From NCBI GenBank assembly GCA_013314775.1, contig JABUFB010000008.1, positions 1,037,036 to 1,101,035 on the forward strand: a stretch of DNA of 64,000 nucleotides, written 5' to 3'. Under the pieces are notes generated by a model. The model ran no database searches. It was not told the origin of the DNA and saw only the letters and a list, made by a program, of their open reading frames with translations. Within the stretch, counting starts at the first letter, position 1; each line of letters begins with the position of its first letter. Shown piece after piece: positions 1 through 8,214 of the stretch. Source of the DNA: Armatimonadota bacterium. Its GTDB lineage: Bacteria; Armatimonadota; Zipacnadia; Zipacnadales; JABUFB01. The translations under genes were made by a program, and so were the position numbers.

Positions 1-717
1 GTCCGGGTGGTCCGTCTTGGCAGTGGCAGCGCCCCAACGGGACCCGGCCTTCCCCTCATCGCAAGTTTCTCCCCGGCGCGGCAAGTCAGTGTTCTTGATC
101 TTGCCTACCAGCAGGAAATACTCGGAACGGCGAGCGTGCCCGTGGGCACCTACGAACAAGTCAGACTGGTGGTGGCTCCCAACGTGTCAGGGCAGCCGCC
201 CGCGAACTATGTGACCTTGCTGTCAGACCCCACAACGAAACTCCCCCTTGATACCCCCAGTGGCGAGACGGCGGGACTCAAGGTCCTGGGGCGTTTTGAG
301 GTCCAGCCGGGCGTTGCCAACGCCATTGTTCTCGACTTCGATCCGTCACGGGCGATCGTCACCGCAGGCCAGAGCGGCAAGTACCTGTTCAAGCCCACAG
401 GCATACGCATCGTCGATGTCAGCCAGACGCTGCCGAACTATGGGTCGCTCTCGCTGACTGTGGACCCTGCGTCCGCCTGGCCGGACGCCATGGTCTACGT
501 CACGCCTATGGGCAGCAGCGTCCCGATCGCAGCCGGCACGGTGAACACCAGTGATGGCTCTTTCCGGGCATTCCTGCCCTCGGGCCAGTATTCCGTAAGC
601 ATCACCGCTTCCGGATTCCAGACGTACAACACAGCGCTCCTGGCGCCACCGATCTACTACCCGGTAGCTATTGGGGCAGACACGCCGGTAGGCACGGTAA
701 CACTGGCTGCGCCATAG
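1..717 (+). CDS. DUF4382-like secreted protein, 5' end missing
   Basis: The reading frame is open from the first base, so this is the C-terminal 238 residues of a longer protein whose start lies outside the window. The stretch around VPVGTYEQVRLVV and the preceding QEILGTA resemble the core of DUF4382 proteins, where an ALxxxxxPAGxYxxIRL pattern is typical. The last ~85 residues (from about base 460) look like a beta-sandwich of the carboxypeptidase-regulatory or PEGA type (LSLTVDPASA, PSGQYSVSITASGFQ). Such proteins are usually exported lipoproteins of unknown role. The next gene starts 65 bases downstream on the same strand. Family assignment rests on motif resemblance only. Confidence 0.6.
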   Translation, partial: VRVVRLGSGSAPTGPGLPLIASFSPARQVSVLDLAYQQEILGTASVPVGTYEQVRLVVAPNVSGQPPANYVTLLSDPTTKLPLDTPSGETAGLKVLGRFEVQPGVANAIVLDFDPSRAIVTAGQSGKYLFKPTGIRIVDVSQTLPNYGSLSLTVDPASAWPDAMVYVTPMGSSVPIAAGTVNTSDGSFRAFLPSGQYSVSITASGFQTYNTALLAPPIYYPVAIGADTPVGTVTLAAP

Positions 718-782
718 CTTCCATCGGGTTGGGTATGCTGCAGTGTCGGACGTACCACAAAAGCCAGAAAGGGGTGGACGAG

Positions 783-1619
783 ATGAGTAGGAGCTGGAAA
801 GCAGTCCTGGCAGCCGCGGCCATCTTCGTAATGGCCGCAGTTCTGGGAACGGCGGCGAGGTCATTCGTTGCCGGGAGTTCCCAAGCGGCCTACGCCGATC
901 CCCCGGCGCGATACAGCGCTGGCGCCGATCTGGGTGTGACCGTATGGCCTGAGATGTTGGGTGGCCGCGAAGTGGCGACAATCGTTGTCAATGGCGTGGC
1001 CGTCATGCGAATGCGGCAGAAGTACGGTAGCTGGAGCCCGTCCGACCGGGCGAAGATGGTGGCTGACCGGCTTCGGCCGCTGTTGGCTCAGGGCCTGCAA
1101 CCCTCCGACATTCGCTCGGCCCGGTCTCGCGGTTCGTACGTCGTCCGGGCGCGAGGGGTGGACCTGGTCACCGTGATGCCATTTGACGCACAGCTCGTAG
1201 ACTCATCGCGGGCTGAACTCGCCGAAGCCTGGGCGAAGAACCTCCGGATCGCGATGAGACGCAACGCCACAGTGACCGGCGGCGTTGGGACCATCGAAGG
1301 CGTGAACTATCAGGAGGCAGATGGCCAGTACTCCGGCTATCCCTCCACGCCCAGCGCCGAATGGAGGCCGCCCGAACGGTACGATGACCGGTACGTGCCC
1401 ATCGTGAGCGTGCTGTCCGGCTTCAAGCTGGGTGTTGCACGGGTCAACGGGCCTGTCTCGAAGCTCCAGCATGTGCAGGCTGTCGCGCAGCTCGAGACCC
1501 ACTGGAAGGACATACTCGAGATCGACATATTCGTGCCCATCTCAACGGAAGTCCCCGGAAAGACCCTGGATCGCGTGGAAGGCTGCGCGGTCACGGGCTT
1601 CGTGGACTACGACTTCTGA
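783..1619 (+). CDS. Secreted or membrane-anchored protein of unknown function, paralogous module A
   Basis: A 278-residue protein. The start at the ATG of MSRSWKAVL is chosen because it is followed at once by a hydrophobic segment (residues 5-27, AVLAAAAIFVMAAVLGTAA) and preceded by a GAAAGGGG ribosome binding site; an in-frame ATG at 735 has no such support. The middle part (residues ~45-170) has no motif I recognise. The C-terminal ~75 residues, beginning VPIVSVLSGFKLG and continuing GPVSKLQHVQAVAQLE, align by eye with the C-terminal part of the next gene, so the two adjacent genes share a module. The 14-base gap to that gene suggests one operon. Function unknown. Confidence 0.75.
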   Translation: MSRSWKAVLAAAAIFVMAAVLGTAARSFVAGSSQAAYADPPARYSAGADLGVTVWPEMLGGREVATIVVNGVAVMRMRQKYGSWSPSDRAKMVADRLRPLLAQGLQPSDIRSARSRGSYVVRARGVDLVTVMPFDAQLVDSSRAELAEAWAKNLRIAMRRNATVTGGVGTIEGVNYQEADGQYSGYPSTPSAEWRPPERYDDRYVPIVSVLSGFKLGVARVNGPVSKLQHVQAVAQLETHWKDILEIDIFVPISTEVPGKTLDRVEGCAVTGFVDYDF

Positions 1620-1633
1620 AGGAGGCTGCCGAC

Positions 1634-2095
1634 ATGACACGCACAAAGCGTTTCACAGGTATCAGTGCGCTGGTTGCCGCGGGCTTCCTGGTGGGCGTCC
1701 TCGCCGGCCCGCCGGCGGCGCAGGCGATTGATGTGGGCGATATCCTCAAAGGAGGCGGCATCGCGGCCGTGGTGTCGATCTTCGGCGATGAGATAAACAG
1801 CTTCATCAACACGATCCTCCTGCAGCGCGAGGCGGAGATCAAGCAGATGACCAAGGTCGTTCCCGTGGTTCGAGTCGGTGGGGGCGGCGGGGGAACGGCA
1901 GTGGGCGCGGTGCAGGTTCAGGGACCGCGTGAGCAGGTCCGTCTCGTGCAGGCGGTGGTGGAAGTTGAGCTGAAGGTCGGCAACCGAGTGCGCGGCCGGG
2001 CGCTGCTGCCGGTGACGACCAAGGAAGTCTACACATCAACCATCCGGAGCGTGGGCGGCGTCGGGGTGTCGGCGAACATCAAGCACCCCCTGTAA
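1634..2095 (+). CDS. Small secreted protein of unknown function, paralogous module B
   Basis: A 153-residue protein with a clear Sec signal peptide (MTRTKRF, then a hydrophobic core, cleavage probably after AAQA near residue 31). A GGAGG site lies 9 bases before the ATG. The mature part begins IDVGDILKGGG, and residues ~74-150 (VPVVRVGGGG..., GPREQVRLVQAVVEVE) match the end of the upstream protein in order and spacing. The glycine run is unusual. From memory, short exported proteins of this style (AIDVGDILK... start) occur in Armatimonadota, which is one reason for the taxonomic guess; this is not verified. It ends 82 bases before the convergent FG-GAP gene, with a hairpin between. Confidence 0.75.
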   Translation: MTRTKRFTGISALVAAGFLVGVLAGPPAAQAIDVGDILKGGGIAAVVSIFGDEINSFINTILLQREAEIKQMTKVVPVVRVGGGGGGTAVGAVQVQGPREQVRLVQAVVEVELKVGNRVRGRALLPVTTKEVYTSTIRSVGGVGVSANIKHPL

Positions 2096-2118
2096 CAGGC
2101 GCGACATGCACACACACC

Positions 2119-2152
2119 GCGGCCCCCTGCTGGCAGACCGGCGGGGGACCGC
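2119..2152. terminator. Bidirectional terminator-like hairpin
   Basis: GCGGCCCCC at 2119-2127 pairs with GGGGG-A-CCGC at 2143-2152 (9 pairs with a single bulged A and a 15-base loop). It lies in the gap between two convergent genes, where it could end transcription from both sides. There is no long T-run, only TTCATT on the right. Confidence 0.5.
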
Positions 2153-2176
2153 TTCATTCCCGTCGACGTTCAGGGC

Positions 2177-4555
2177 TCAGTCATCCCGCCTCTCCGCACC
2201 TGTAGCCTCTGCGTTCGCGGTTCCTGCGCGGATATAACTGCCGTCCGCGAAGTACAGCACGCTGTATGAGGACCCCAGCACAACATCCAGGTCCCCGTCG
2301 CGGTTGATATCCACCACCGAGGGCTGAGGGTACGGAATCCATGCAAGGTCGAGCTTCCTACCGGGGAACTGGAGGACCGGCCCATCATCCCCCGGGCGGT
2401 TTTCGACAACCATCACCTGATCGCCCGCGCCTCCGCCGGACTGCGCGACGATGAGATCTGGCCTGCCATCTCCGGTCATCTCGGCAGCCGCCACATGCAC
2501 GCGCCCTGACAGCTTCGCCAGTATCCTGCCCGGCGCAAAGACCGGATCTGCGGCCGTCCCCACGTTCCGGAAGTGGGTCACCCCACCCACGGCATCGCCT
2601 GTTACGAGGTCCTTGAGGCCATCGCCATCAAAGTCCGCGCAGGCCGGGACTGCACGGTTCCCCTGGAGCACGGTGAAGTCGGTGATGGGAGTGTCCGGGT
2701 CGATTCCCGCGACAAGGGGCGCACCCGTCTCAAGCTGCAGCCGCGTTCCCTCGTCGAAGACGGGCGCTTCCCGCGTTCCGGTATTGCGGTAATACCAGAC
2801 ATACCCGGCCACGTCTCCGACGATGATGTCCTGATCGCCGTCGTCGTCCCAGTCACAGGCAATCGAAGCGGCCCACGGATCGCCATGCTCCGGGGGCTTG
2901 CACATGCTCGCACCAGACGCCGTACGCAACTCGGCCACGTCTTCGAAGACGGGAGGGTTGCCCTGAACGGCGTTCGACTTGAGGGAAACCGATCCTCCTC
3001 CGTGCGCCTGGAGCGCATCCAGCCCGCCGTCACCGTCCCAGTCTCCCATCCAGTCGGGATGAACCAGGTGGGGCACCCAGCCCACCGTCAGCGGCTCCTG
3101 CCGGCGGAACAGCGGCTGCGTCGCGGTACCCACGTTCAGGTATACGACGGCAACGGTGTTCGTGCCCACGATGAGGTCCTGCAGGCCGTCGGCGTTCCAG
3201 TCGACAAACTTGGGATTGAGCAGGAAGGTCTCGTGCCAGGTCCCATCCAGCGGGAAGGACACCTGGGTCAGAACAGGAGCGGCGGCGGTTCCCCTGTTCT
3301 TGAGCATGAACAGTCCGGGGCGACCGGCGGGCGCCTCTTCCCCACCGCTGGCGCTCATGAACATGCTGCCGGTCACCAACTCGGGCAGTCCGTCGCCATC
3401 GATATCGCGCGCCGTGGGGGATGCCTGCCAGATCACGTCGAAGATCTCGCCGTCCGCCTCGAGGGCCCCGCGAGCAGACAGGATCGGGAGGCCATCCGCC
3501 TCGGCGCCCACATTCTCAAAGTAGAAGATGCGGCCCGTGACATACCCGCCCATGAGCAGGTCGAGCCGCCCGTCGCCATTCCAGTCCACCACTTCCGGGA
3601 CGCCGGTGTAGTCCTTTCCGAAGATCCCCGGCGCTTCGGGCACAGGCTCGAAGGGGCAGGTGATCGGCTGCCCGTCAGCGAGGATCTGCCCGCGAGACGT
3701 CAGCTTCGGCGCTGTGCGCGAGCCCACGTTCTGGAAGAACCTCACCTGCCCGCTGGGGTCGTGACCGACGATCAGATCGGGCAAGCCGTCGGAATCCCAG
3801 TCAGCCACGCGGGGCGCCGAATACCACGGCACCTTCAACGGCTCGCCGTCGGCCTGGATGAAGTATGGCCCTTGGAACTCGGGCGCTTCGGTAGAGCCGA
3901 CATTGCGGTACAGGAACACGTATCCGCGGATATTGCCGATGAGCAGGTCAAGCCGGCCGTCGGCATCCCAGTCAAAGGCGTCCGGGCGGGTATGCAGCAT
4001 TGACGGCAGCGGGCCGCGTTCCCGGAACAGCCCATCCCCGTCGCCGATCCAGCCCCTCGCCGGGGCGCGCACGGCATCGGACGATTCCGCGAGGTCGAAG
4101 TAGATCGCGTAGTGGGACACTGCGTCGCCGCGCTGGGTGTGGGTCCACGTGAGTCTGCCGCGCTGGCCGTCTCCGAGCAGGGAGAACAGCCACCAGTAGG
4201 GCCGCGGGTCGACCTCATCATACCGGTAGGGCAGGTCATGCGGACCTCTGCCGAGGCGGAACGCCACTCCCCCCACTGGCGCCCCGGTCGCGGCATCATG
4301 CTGGATGACCTGGATTGACGCGGGATCGACGAGGCCACTCACACCAGTCTCGGCAAGCACCTTGCCGAAGTCGAGATCGATGGTCGCAGGCCGGCAGTCA
4401 AACTGGCGCGGGGCGATGTCCGCCGGGGCAACCGACACGAGAAGTCGGAACCGGCTCTTCCCTGTCCATTCGACATCCGGTGCGGCCCACAGGCAGGACG
4501 ATGAGAGTACGGTGATGCCCAGCGCAAGCATGGCGGTCAAGGGGAACGGCTTCAT
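2177..4555 (-). CDS. Secreted FG-GAP/VCBS repeat protein, probable beta-propeller
   Basis: A 792-residue exported protein. The start MKPFPLTAML is preceded by GGAGGGAATTGTCCC; the frame is open further upstream but without a better site. Residues 1-25 form a signal peptide ending near CLWAAPD. After an N-terminal region of ~190 residues there are about ten copies of the calcium-binding FG-GAP/VCBS motif, such as FDWDADGRLDLLIG, ADWDSDGLPDLIVG, VDWNGDGRLDLLMG, CDWDDDGDQDIIVG and VDINRDGDLDVVLG. These are typical of integrin-like beta-propellers that bind Ca2+ and often sugars or surfaces. No catalytic domain is visible. It is divergent from the GH172 gene across a 266-base gap, so the two may share a control region. 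Confidence 0.85.
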   Translation of the reverse strand: MKPFPLTAMLALGITVLSSSCLWAAPDVEWTGKSRFRLLVSVAPADIAPRQFDCRPATIDLDFGKVLAETGVSGLVDPASIQVIQHDAATGAPVGGVAFRLGRGPHDLPYRYDEVDPRPYWWLFSLLGDGQRGRLTWTHTQRGDAVSHYAIYFDLAESSDAVRAPARGWIGDGDGLFRERGPLPSMLHTRPDAFDWDADGRLDLLIGNIRGYVFLYRNVGSTEAPEFQGPYFIQADGEPLKVPWYSAPRVADWDSDGLPDLIVGHDPSGQVRFFQNVGSRTAPKLTSRGQILADGQPITCPFEPVPEAPGIFGKDYTGVPEVVDWNGDGRLDLLMGGYVTGRIFYFENVGAEADGLPILSARGALEADGEIFDVIWQASPTARDIDGDGLPELVTGSMFMSASGGEEAPAGRPGLFMLKNRGTAAAPVLTQVSFPLDGTWHETFLLNPKFVDWNADGLQDLIVGTNTVAVVYLNVGTATQPLFRRQEPLTVGWVPHLVHPDWMGDWDGDGGLDALQAHGGGSVSLKSNAVQGNPPVFEDVAELRTASGASMCKPPEHGDPWAASIACDWDDDGDQDIIVGDVAGYVWYYRNTGTREAPVFDEGTRLQLETGAPLVAGIDPDTPITDFTVLQGNRAVPACADFDGDGLKDLVTGDAVGGVTHFRNVGTAADPVFAPGRILAKLSGRVHVAAAEMTGDGRPDLIVAQSGGGAGDQVMVVENRPGDDGPVLQFPGRKLDLAWIPYPQPSVVDINRDGDLDVVLGSSYSVLYFADGSYIRAGTANAEATGAERRDD

Positions 4556-4821
4556 GGGACAATTCCCTCCACCCGGGCGGTCGCAGCCCGAAGCTGCCTT
4601 CGCTTTCGACGAACCGGAAACCTCCCGGCGCCCGGACCCCACGGGCCTTGTAAGCTGTCACGGGTCCCGTGCTCTGGACGGCGAGCACACCCGTGACCTG
4701 TGCTTGTGCCTGCGTACGGGGAATGCCTCACCGCGCAGGTGAACAGCTGCGCTGCGGTGAATCGGTTCGTGTCGCGCCAATATGCCCTCGATTGTGGGGG
4801 CGAAGGCGGAGGTCACCTGAG

Positions 4822-6351
4822 ATGACCAGGCTGCTGGCGACAGTCGCGCTCGTCGCGTGTGTGTTTGGCGCTGCGTGGGCGCAGATGACGCCCGGTAACC
4901 CGTTGTCCGGCCTCGAACTGCTGCGGGATCAGCAGACCATGAGGTCCTCGTCCTCGGACCCTGACTGGCGGAACGGGAATGGCGATGCCCGCGGTATACC
5001 GGCGGGGCAGACGCTCACGCTCTGCGAGCTCGAAGGCCCTGGGGTCATCACCCACATCTGGTTCACCATCGCCCACAATGTCCAGGGGTACTCGCGCCTG
5101 CTCACGCTGCGCATGTACTGGGACGGCGAAGAGCATCCCAGCGTTGAGGCGCCAGTCGGTGACTTCTTCGTGATCGGGCACGGGGTAGACAGGCCTTTCG
5201 CATCTCTGCCCGTGCGGGTGAGTTCGGACGGACGGGCGCGCAACTGCTACTGGCCCATGCCTTTCGCCAGATCCGCGCGAATCACCGTGACCAATGAAAG
5301 TGACCAGCCGTGCGGGGCGTTCTTCTGGTACATCGACTGGCAGAAGCAGAGCACGCTGCCCGAGAACACTGCCTACTTCCACGCCATGTACCGCCAGGAG
5401 TTCCCGTGCATGATGGGGCGGAACTACCTGATCGCGGACATTGAGGGACGCGGGCAGTACGTAGGCACGGTGCAGAGTGTCTATCACACATCCGAGGGAT
5501 GGTACGGAGAGGGCGACGATTTCTTCTTCATCGACGGTGAAGAGGAACCGCGCCTGCGAGGTACGGGCACTGAAGACTACTTCTGCGATGCCTGGGGTTT
5601 CCGCCAGTTCGACGGCCCCTACTACGGCATCCCGCTCTGGGAGGGCTACTCACCCGGAGACCGGGGCACGGCTTACCGCTGGCATATCGGCGACGCAGTG
5701 TCTTTCCAGAAGTCCCTGCGCGTGGAGATCGAGCACAAGGGCTCCCAGAGCTTCCCCGACAATACCTGGAGCGGGTTCATCGAGCGCGATGACCTCATGT
5801 CCTCGGTGGCCTTCTGGTACCAGACCGAGCCCCACAAGCCCTGGCCGCCGCTGCCGCCGGGCTCGAAACGGCTACCCTCCAGGGACGAGACCATCGCCAT
5901 CGGTTACCGGCTTGTGCCCACCGCTGCCCACTCAGAGCACCCAATGTCGGTTCAGGATCTCCCCGGCATGGCCACGGATGGCAAGCAGATGTTTTTCACC
6001 CCCCGGGATGACACGGGTTGGGTGGAAATCCCCTTCACTGTTGCCGAGGACACCACCGCGCTTCTCGTGGGCAAGTTCATCCACTCCTGGGACTACGGCA
6101 CCTACCGAGCCCTGCTGGATGGACAGCAGTTGGAGATCATGGACCTGTACAACTCCGCACCCACCCCGAAGGAACACAAGTGGGGTATGCGGGAACTCAA
6201 GGCTGGCGAGCACATCCTGCGCCTGGAGTGCGTCGGGAAGCCCGAGAAGTCCAAAGGTTTCTTCCTGGGATTCGATGCCCTGGTGTTCCGCATACCCGCA
6301 TACACGCGTCCGGCCGGCAAGGATCTGCGGGACCTGCAGGCCGGGAACTGA
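4822..6351 (+). CDS. Secreted DUF2961 / GH172-family glycosidase
   Basis: A 509-residue protein with signal peptide MTRLLATVALVACVFGAAWAQ. The start is chosen because GGAGG lies 10 bases before it and the signal peptide begins there. The body matches DUF2961: ITHIWFT, LRMYWDGEEHPSVEAPVGDFF, the hallmark GTGTEDYF (E251, D252) and WHIGDAVSFQKSL. The family is now GH172 in CAZy and includes difructose-anhydride synthases/alpha-fructofuranosidases and D-arabinofuranosidases (established knowledge); acidic residues including one near GTGTEDY are catalytic in characterised members. A C-terminal jelly-roll of ~120 residues follows (VEIPFTVAEDTTALLVGKF), extending the usual core. Substrate cannot be read from sequence. 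A GH5-like gene follows after 36 bases, probably in one operon. Confidence 0.85.
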   Translation: MTRLLATVALVACVFGAAWAQMTPGNPLSGLELLRDQQTMRSSSSDPDWRNGNGDARGIPAGQTLTLCELEGPGVITHIWFTIAHNVQGYSRLLTLRMYWDGEEHPSVEAPVGDFFVIGHGVDRPFASLPVRVSSDGRARNCYWPMPFARSARITVTNESDQPCGAFFWYIDWQKQSTLPENTAYFHAMYRQEFPCMMGRNYLIADIEGRGQYVGTVQSVYHTSEGWYGEGDDFFFIDGEEEPRLRGTGTEDYFCDAWGFRQFDGPYYGIPLWEGYSPGDRGTAYRWHIGDAVSFQKSLRVEIEHKGSQSFPDNTWSGFIERDDLMSSVAFWYQTEPHKPWPPLPPGSKRLPSRDETIAIGYRLVPTAAHSEHPMSVQDLPGMATDGKQMFFTPRDDTGWVEIPFTVAEDTTALLVGKFIHSWDYGTYRALLDGQQLEIMDLYNSAPTPKEHKWGMRELKAGEHILRLECVGKPEKSKGFFLGFDALVFRIPAYTRPAGKDLRDLQAGN

Positions 6352-6387
6352 ACCCGGTTCTCGCCGGCGAGGGAGCGTGACACCGAG

Positions 6388-7725
6388 ATGACGTTCGCCG
6401 GCTTCACGGCTGCCGCACGTGCCGTCCTGCTTGCTGTCGCCGCGGGCTCCTGCATGGCACAGACAGTGGAGACGCCCGGCAGGATTGTTGTGAAAGATGG
6501 AGCGTTCGTGGTCAAGGAAACCGGCGAGCCCTTCACCCCGCTGGGAGTGAACTACTACCGCGTCGGCAAAGTGGACGGCGACAAGGTGGTCCATGCCACC
6601 TTCTGCCCGGGCTTCTATGACAGGCCCTTCATCGAGAAGATGATGGCCGATGTCGCAGCCTGGGGCTTCAACACCGTCCGGACCTTCCAGGTGTACCACG
6701 TCGGCCCCAGCGGCATACTGGTCTCGCGCGAATCCCGCGAGATCGCGCCGGGCTACCTGGACAACGTGGTCCATTTCCTGCAGCAGGCGCGTGCCCACGG
6801 CATCCACGTGATCTTCTCATGGGACATCTGGATGCCCGGCTCGGACTGGTGGGCTGAGACACCGCTACCTGGGGAGGAAGCCTGCGACCTGCGTCCGGAC
6901 TGGGATAATGCGCAGGGCATCAACGGCTTCCGCCTGCACCGGGGCTCGGTGCGGACCCGGGCCAATGCCATCGTAGCGCTGATCGAGGCGATCCGCGCCC
7001 GGGACCCGAACCTGCTGCCCGTGGTTATGGCCTGGGAGCTTGAGAACGAGGTGTATCTGAGCGCCACGAAGGAGCCCTTCAGCCTGCGGAAAGGGGCATT
7101 CCGGTTCGCAGGCCGAAGCTACGATCTTTCCTCCGACGCGGAAGCTCAGGACCTCATGGATGCGGTGCTGATCCAGTGGGCCGATTGCTGCGCGCGGGCT
7201 ATCCGCAAGGCTGACCCCGAAACACTGGTGGGCACGGGTCTCTTCAGTTTCGCCGCCGTGGGCAGAGGTGGGCCAGGCACGCGTTCGCGGGACCAGACCG
7301 CCGATGAACGCATCCCCGGGCGTCCGCTTGCCTTGCTGCGATCGAGTCTCGACTACGTTGACCTGCATCTGTACGCCTGGCGCACCCCGGAGAAGAGCGT
7401 CGCGTGGCACCTGGAGCGCAACCTGGAGTCCTCGGAGTGGGACACGGTCCGCTCGGCGGCGCGTGACCTCGGCAAGCCCCTGATGTCGGGCGAATGCGGG
7501 CTGTTCGCCAACTACCTGCGCAGTGCACCGAACTGGCAGGAGATCAACCACGAACTGGGCGCGGATTGTTTCCGCGAGCACGTCGAGGGTATGGGACGCG
7601 CAGGTCTGGCCGGTGCACTGTACTGGTCCTACGGGAACCCGGACAGCACCGCCGGAGATGAGAACCCCGTACTCACATTCCACCCGCAATACGGGCGCAT
7701 CCTGCGGGAAACCTGGCCGAAGTAG
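6388..7725 (+). CDS. Secreted GH5-like (clan GH-A) glycosidase
   Basis: A 445-residue protein with signal peptide MTFAGFTAAARAVLLAVAAGSCMAQ. It shows clan GH-A TIM-barrel features: FTPLGVNYYRV near the start, WGFNTVRTFQVYH, the acid/base motif WELENEVY with E221, DYVDLHLYAW, and a candidate nucleophile E369 in MSGECGLF. The barrel ends with GALYWSYGNPDS. These match GH5 and relatives such as the mannanase-like subfamilies, but the exact family and substrate are uncertain. A GGGAG site lies upstream. It follows the GH172 gene closely, so they probably act on the same glycan. Confidence 0.8.
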   Translation: MTFAGFTAAARAVLLAVAAGSCMAQTVETPGRIVVKDGAFVVKETGEPFTPLGVNYYRVGKVDGDKVVHATFCPGFYDRPFIEKMMADVAAWGFNTVRTFQVYHVGPSGILVSRESREIAPGYLDNVVHFLQQARAHGIHVIFSWDIWMPGSDWWAETPLPGEEACDLRPDWDNAQGINGFRLHRGSVRTRANAIVALIEAIRARDPNLLPVVMAWELENEVYLSATKEPFSLRKGAFRFAGRSYDLSSDAEAQDLMDAVLIQWADCCARAIRKADPETLVGTGLFSFAAVGRGGPGTRSRDQTADERIPGRPLALLRSSLDYVDLHLYAWRTPEKSVAWHLERNLESSEWDTVRSAARDLGKPLMSGECGLFANYLRSAPNWQEINHELGADCFREHVEGMGRAGLAGALYWSYGNPDSTAGDENPVLTFHPQYGRILRETWPK

Positions 7726-8214
7726 GTGCCACGCCGATCGCCGGCTGTGAGGCAGGCCGGGTGGGGGACGCCGCCGGGGAAGCGCACCGACTGGCTGCGT
7801 ACCCGCGCCATGATGCAGGCCGAGAGTGACCTGTACTACATCAGTGCGCTCATCATCGGTGTTGAAGGGGAGATCATCGGCCGGTACCCAAAGCGGCACC
7901 CGGCCCAGTTCTTCGAGGGTACCGCGCTCGGACTGACCTGCAATGGAGCTGAGTTCCTGGTTGTCCCAACTTGCAGGGCCAGGGAATGGGGACCCATCCA
8001 GCAGATGCAACATGCCCGGCCCTGGCACGAGTCGCCGAGACTTCATGGCCTTACCTCCTGTTTCTGGAACACTGACCGGGGCGGCTGTGAGCCTCTCTTG
8101 ACTTCCCCGAATTGTCCTCCCCGTGGCTGCAAGGTGGCCTGCATGCCAGCAGGGAAACCGCACACAACCACGTGTGTTCCAGCACAATCAGCGCGAAGCG
8201 GAGGCGTGGAACAG
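7726..8214 (+). other. Intergenic stretch of 489 bases, no supported gene
   Basis: The frame of the next gene is open through here without a signal peptide or good start, and its codons do not read like a known domain. On the minus strand an ATG near 8045 has an AGGTAAGG-like site, but the peptide is not recognisable. I see no RNA gene or repeat. It may hold the promoter of the GH27 gene. Confidence 0.4.

Noticed and set aside
2573-4003. Long plus-strand open frame opposite the FG-GAP gene
   Set aside because: Antisense shadow of repeated DWDxDG coding; no ribosome site and no domain.
7726-8214. N-terminal extension of the GH27 protein
   Set aside because: The frame is open, but the signal peptide and GGAGG site at 8215 mark the true start.
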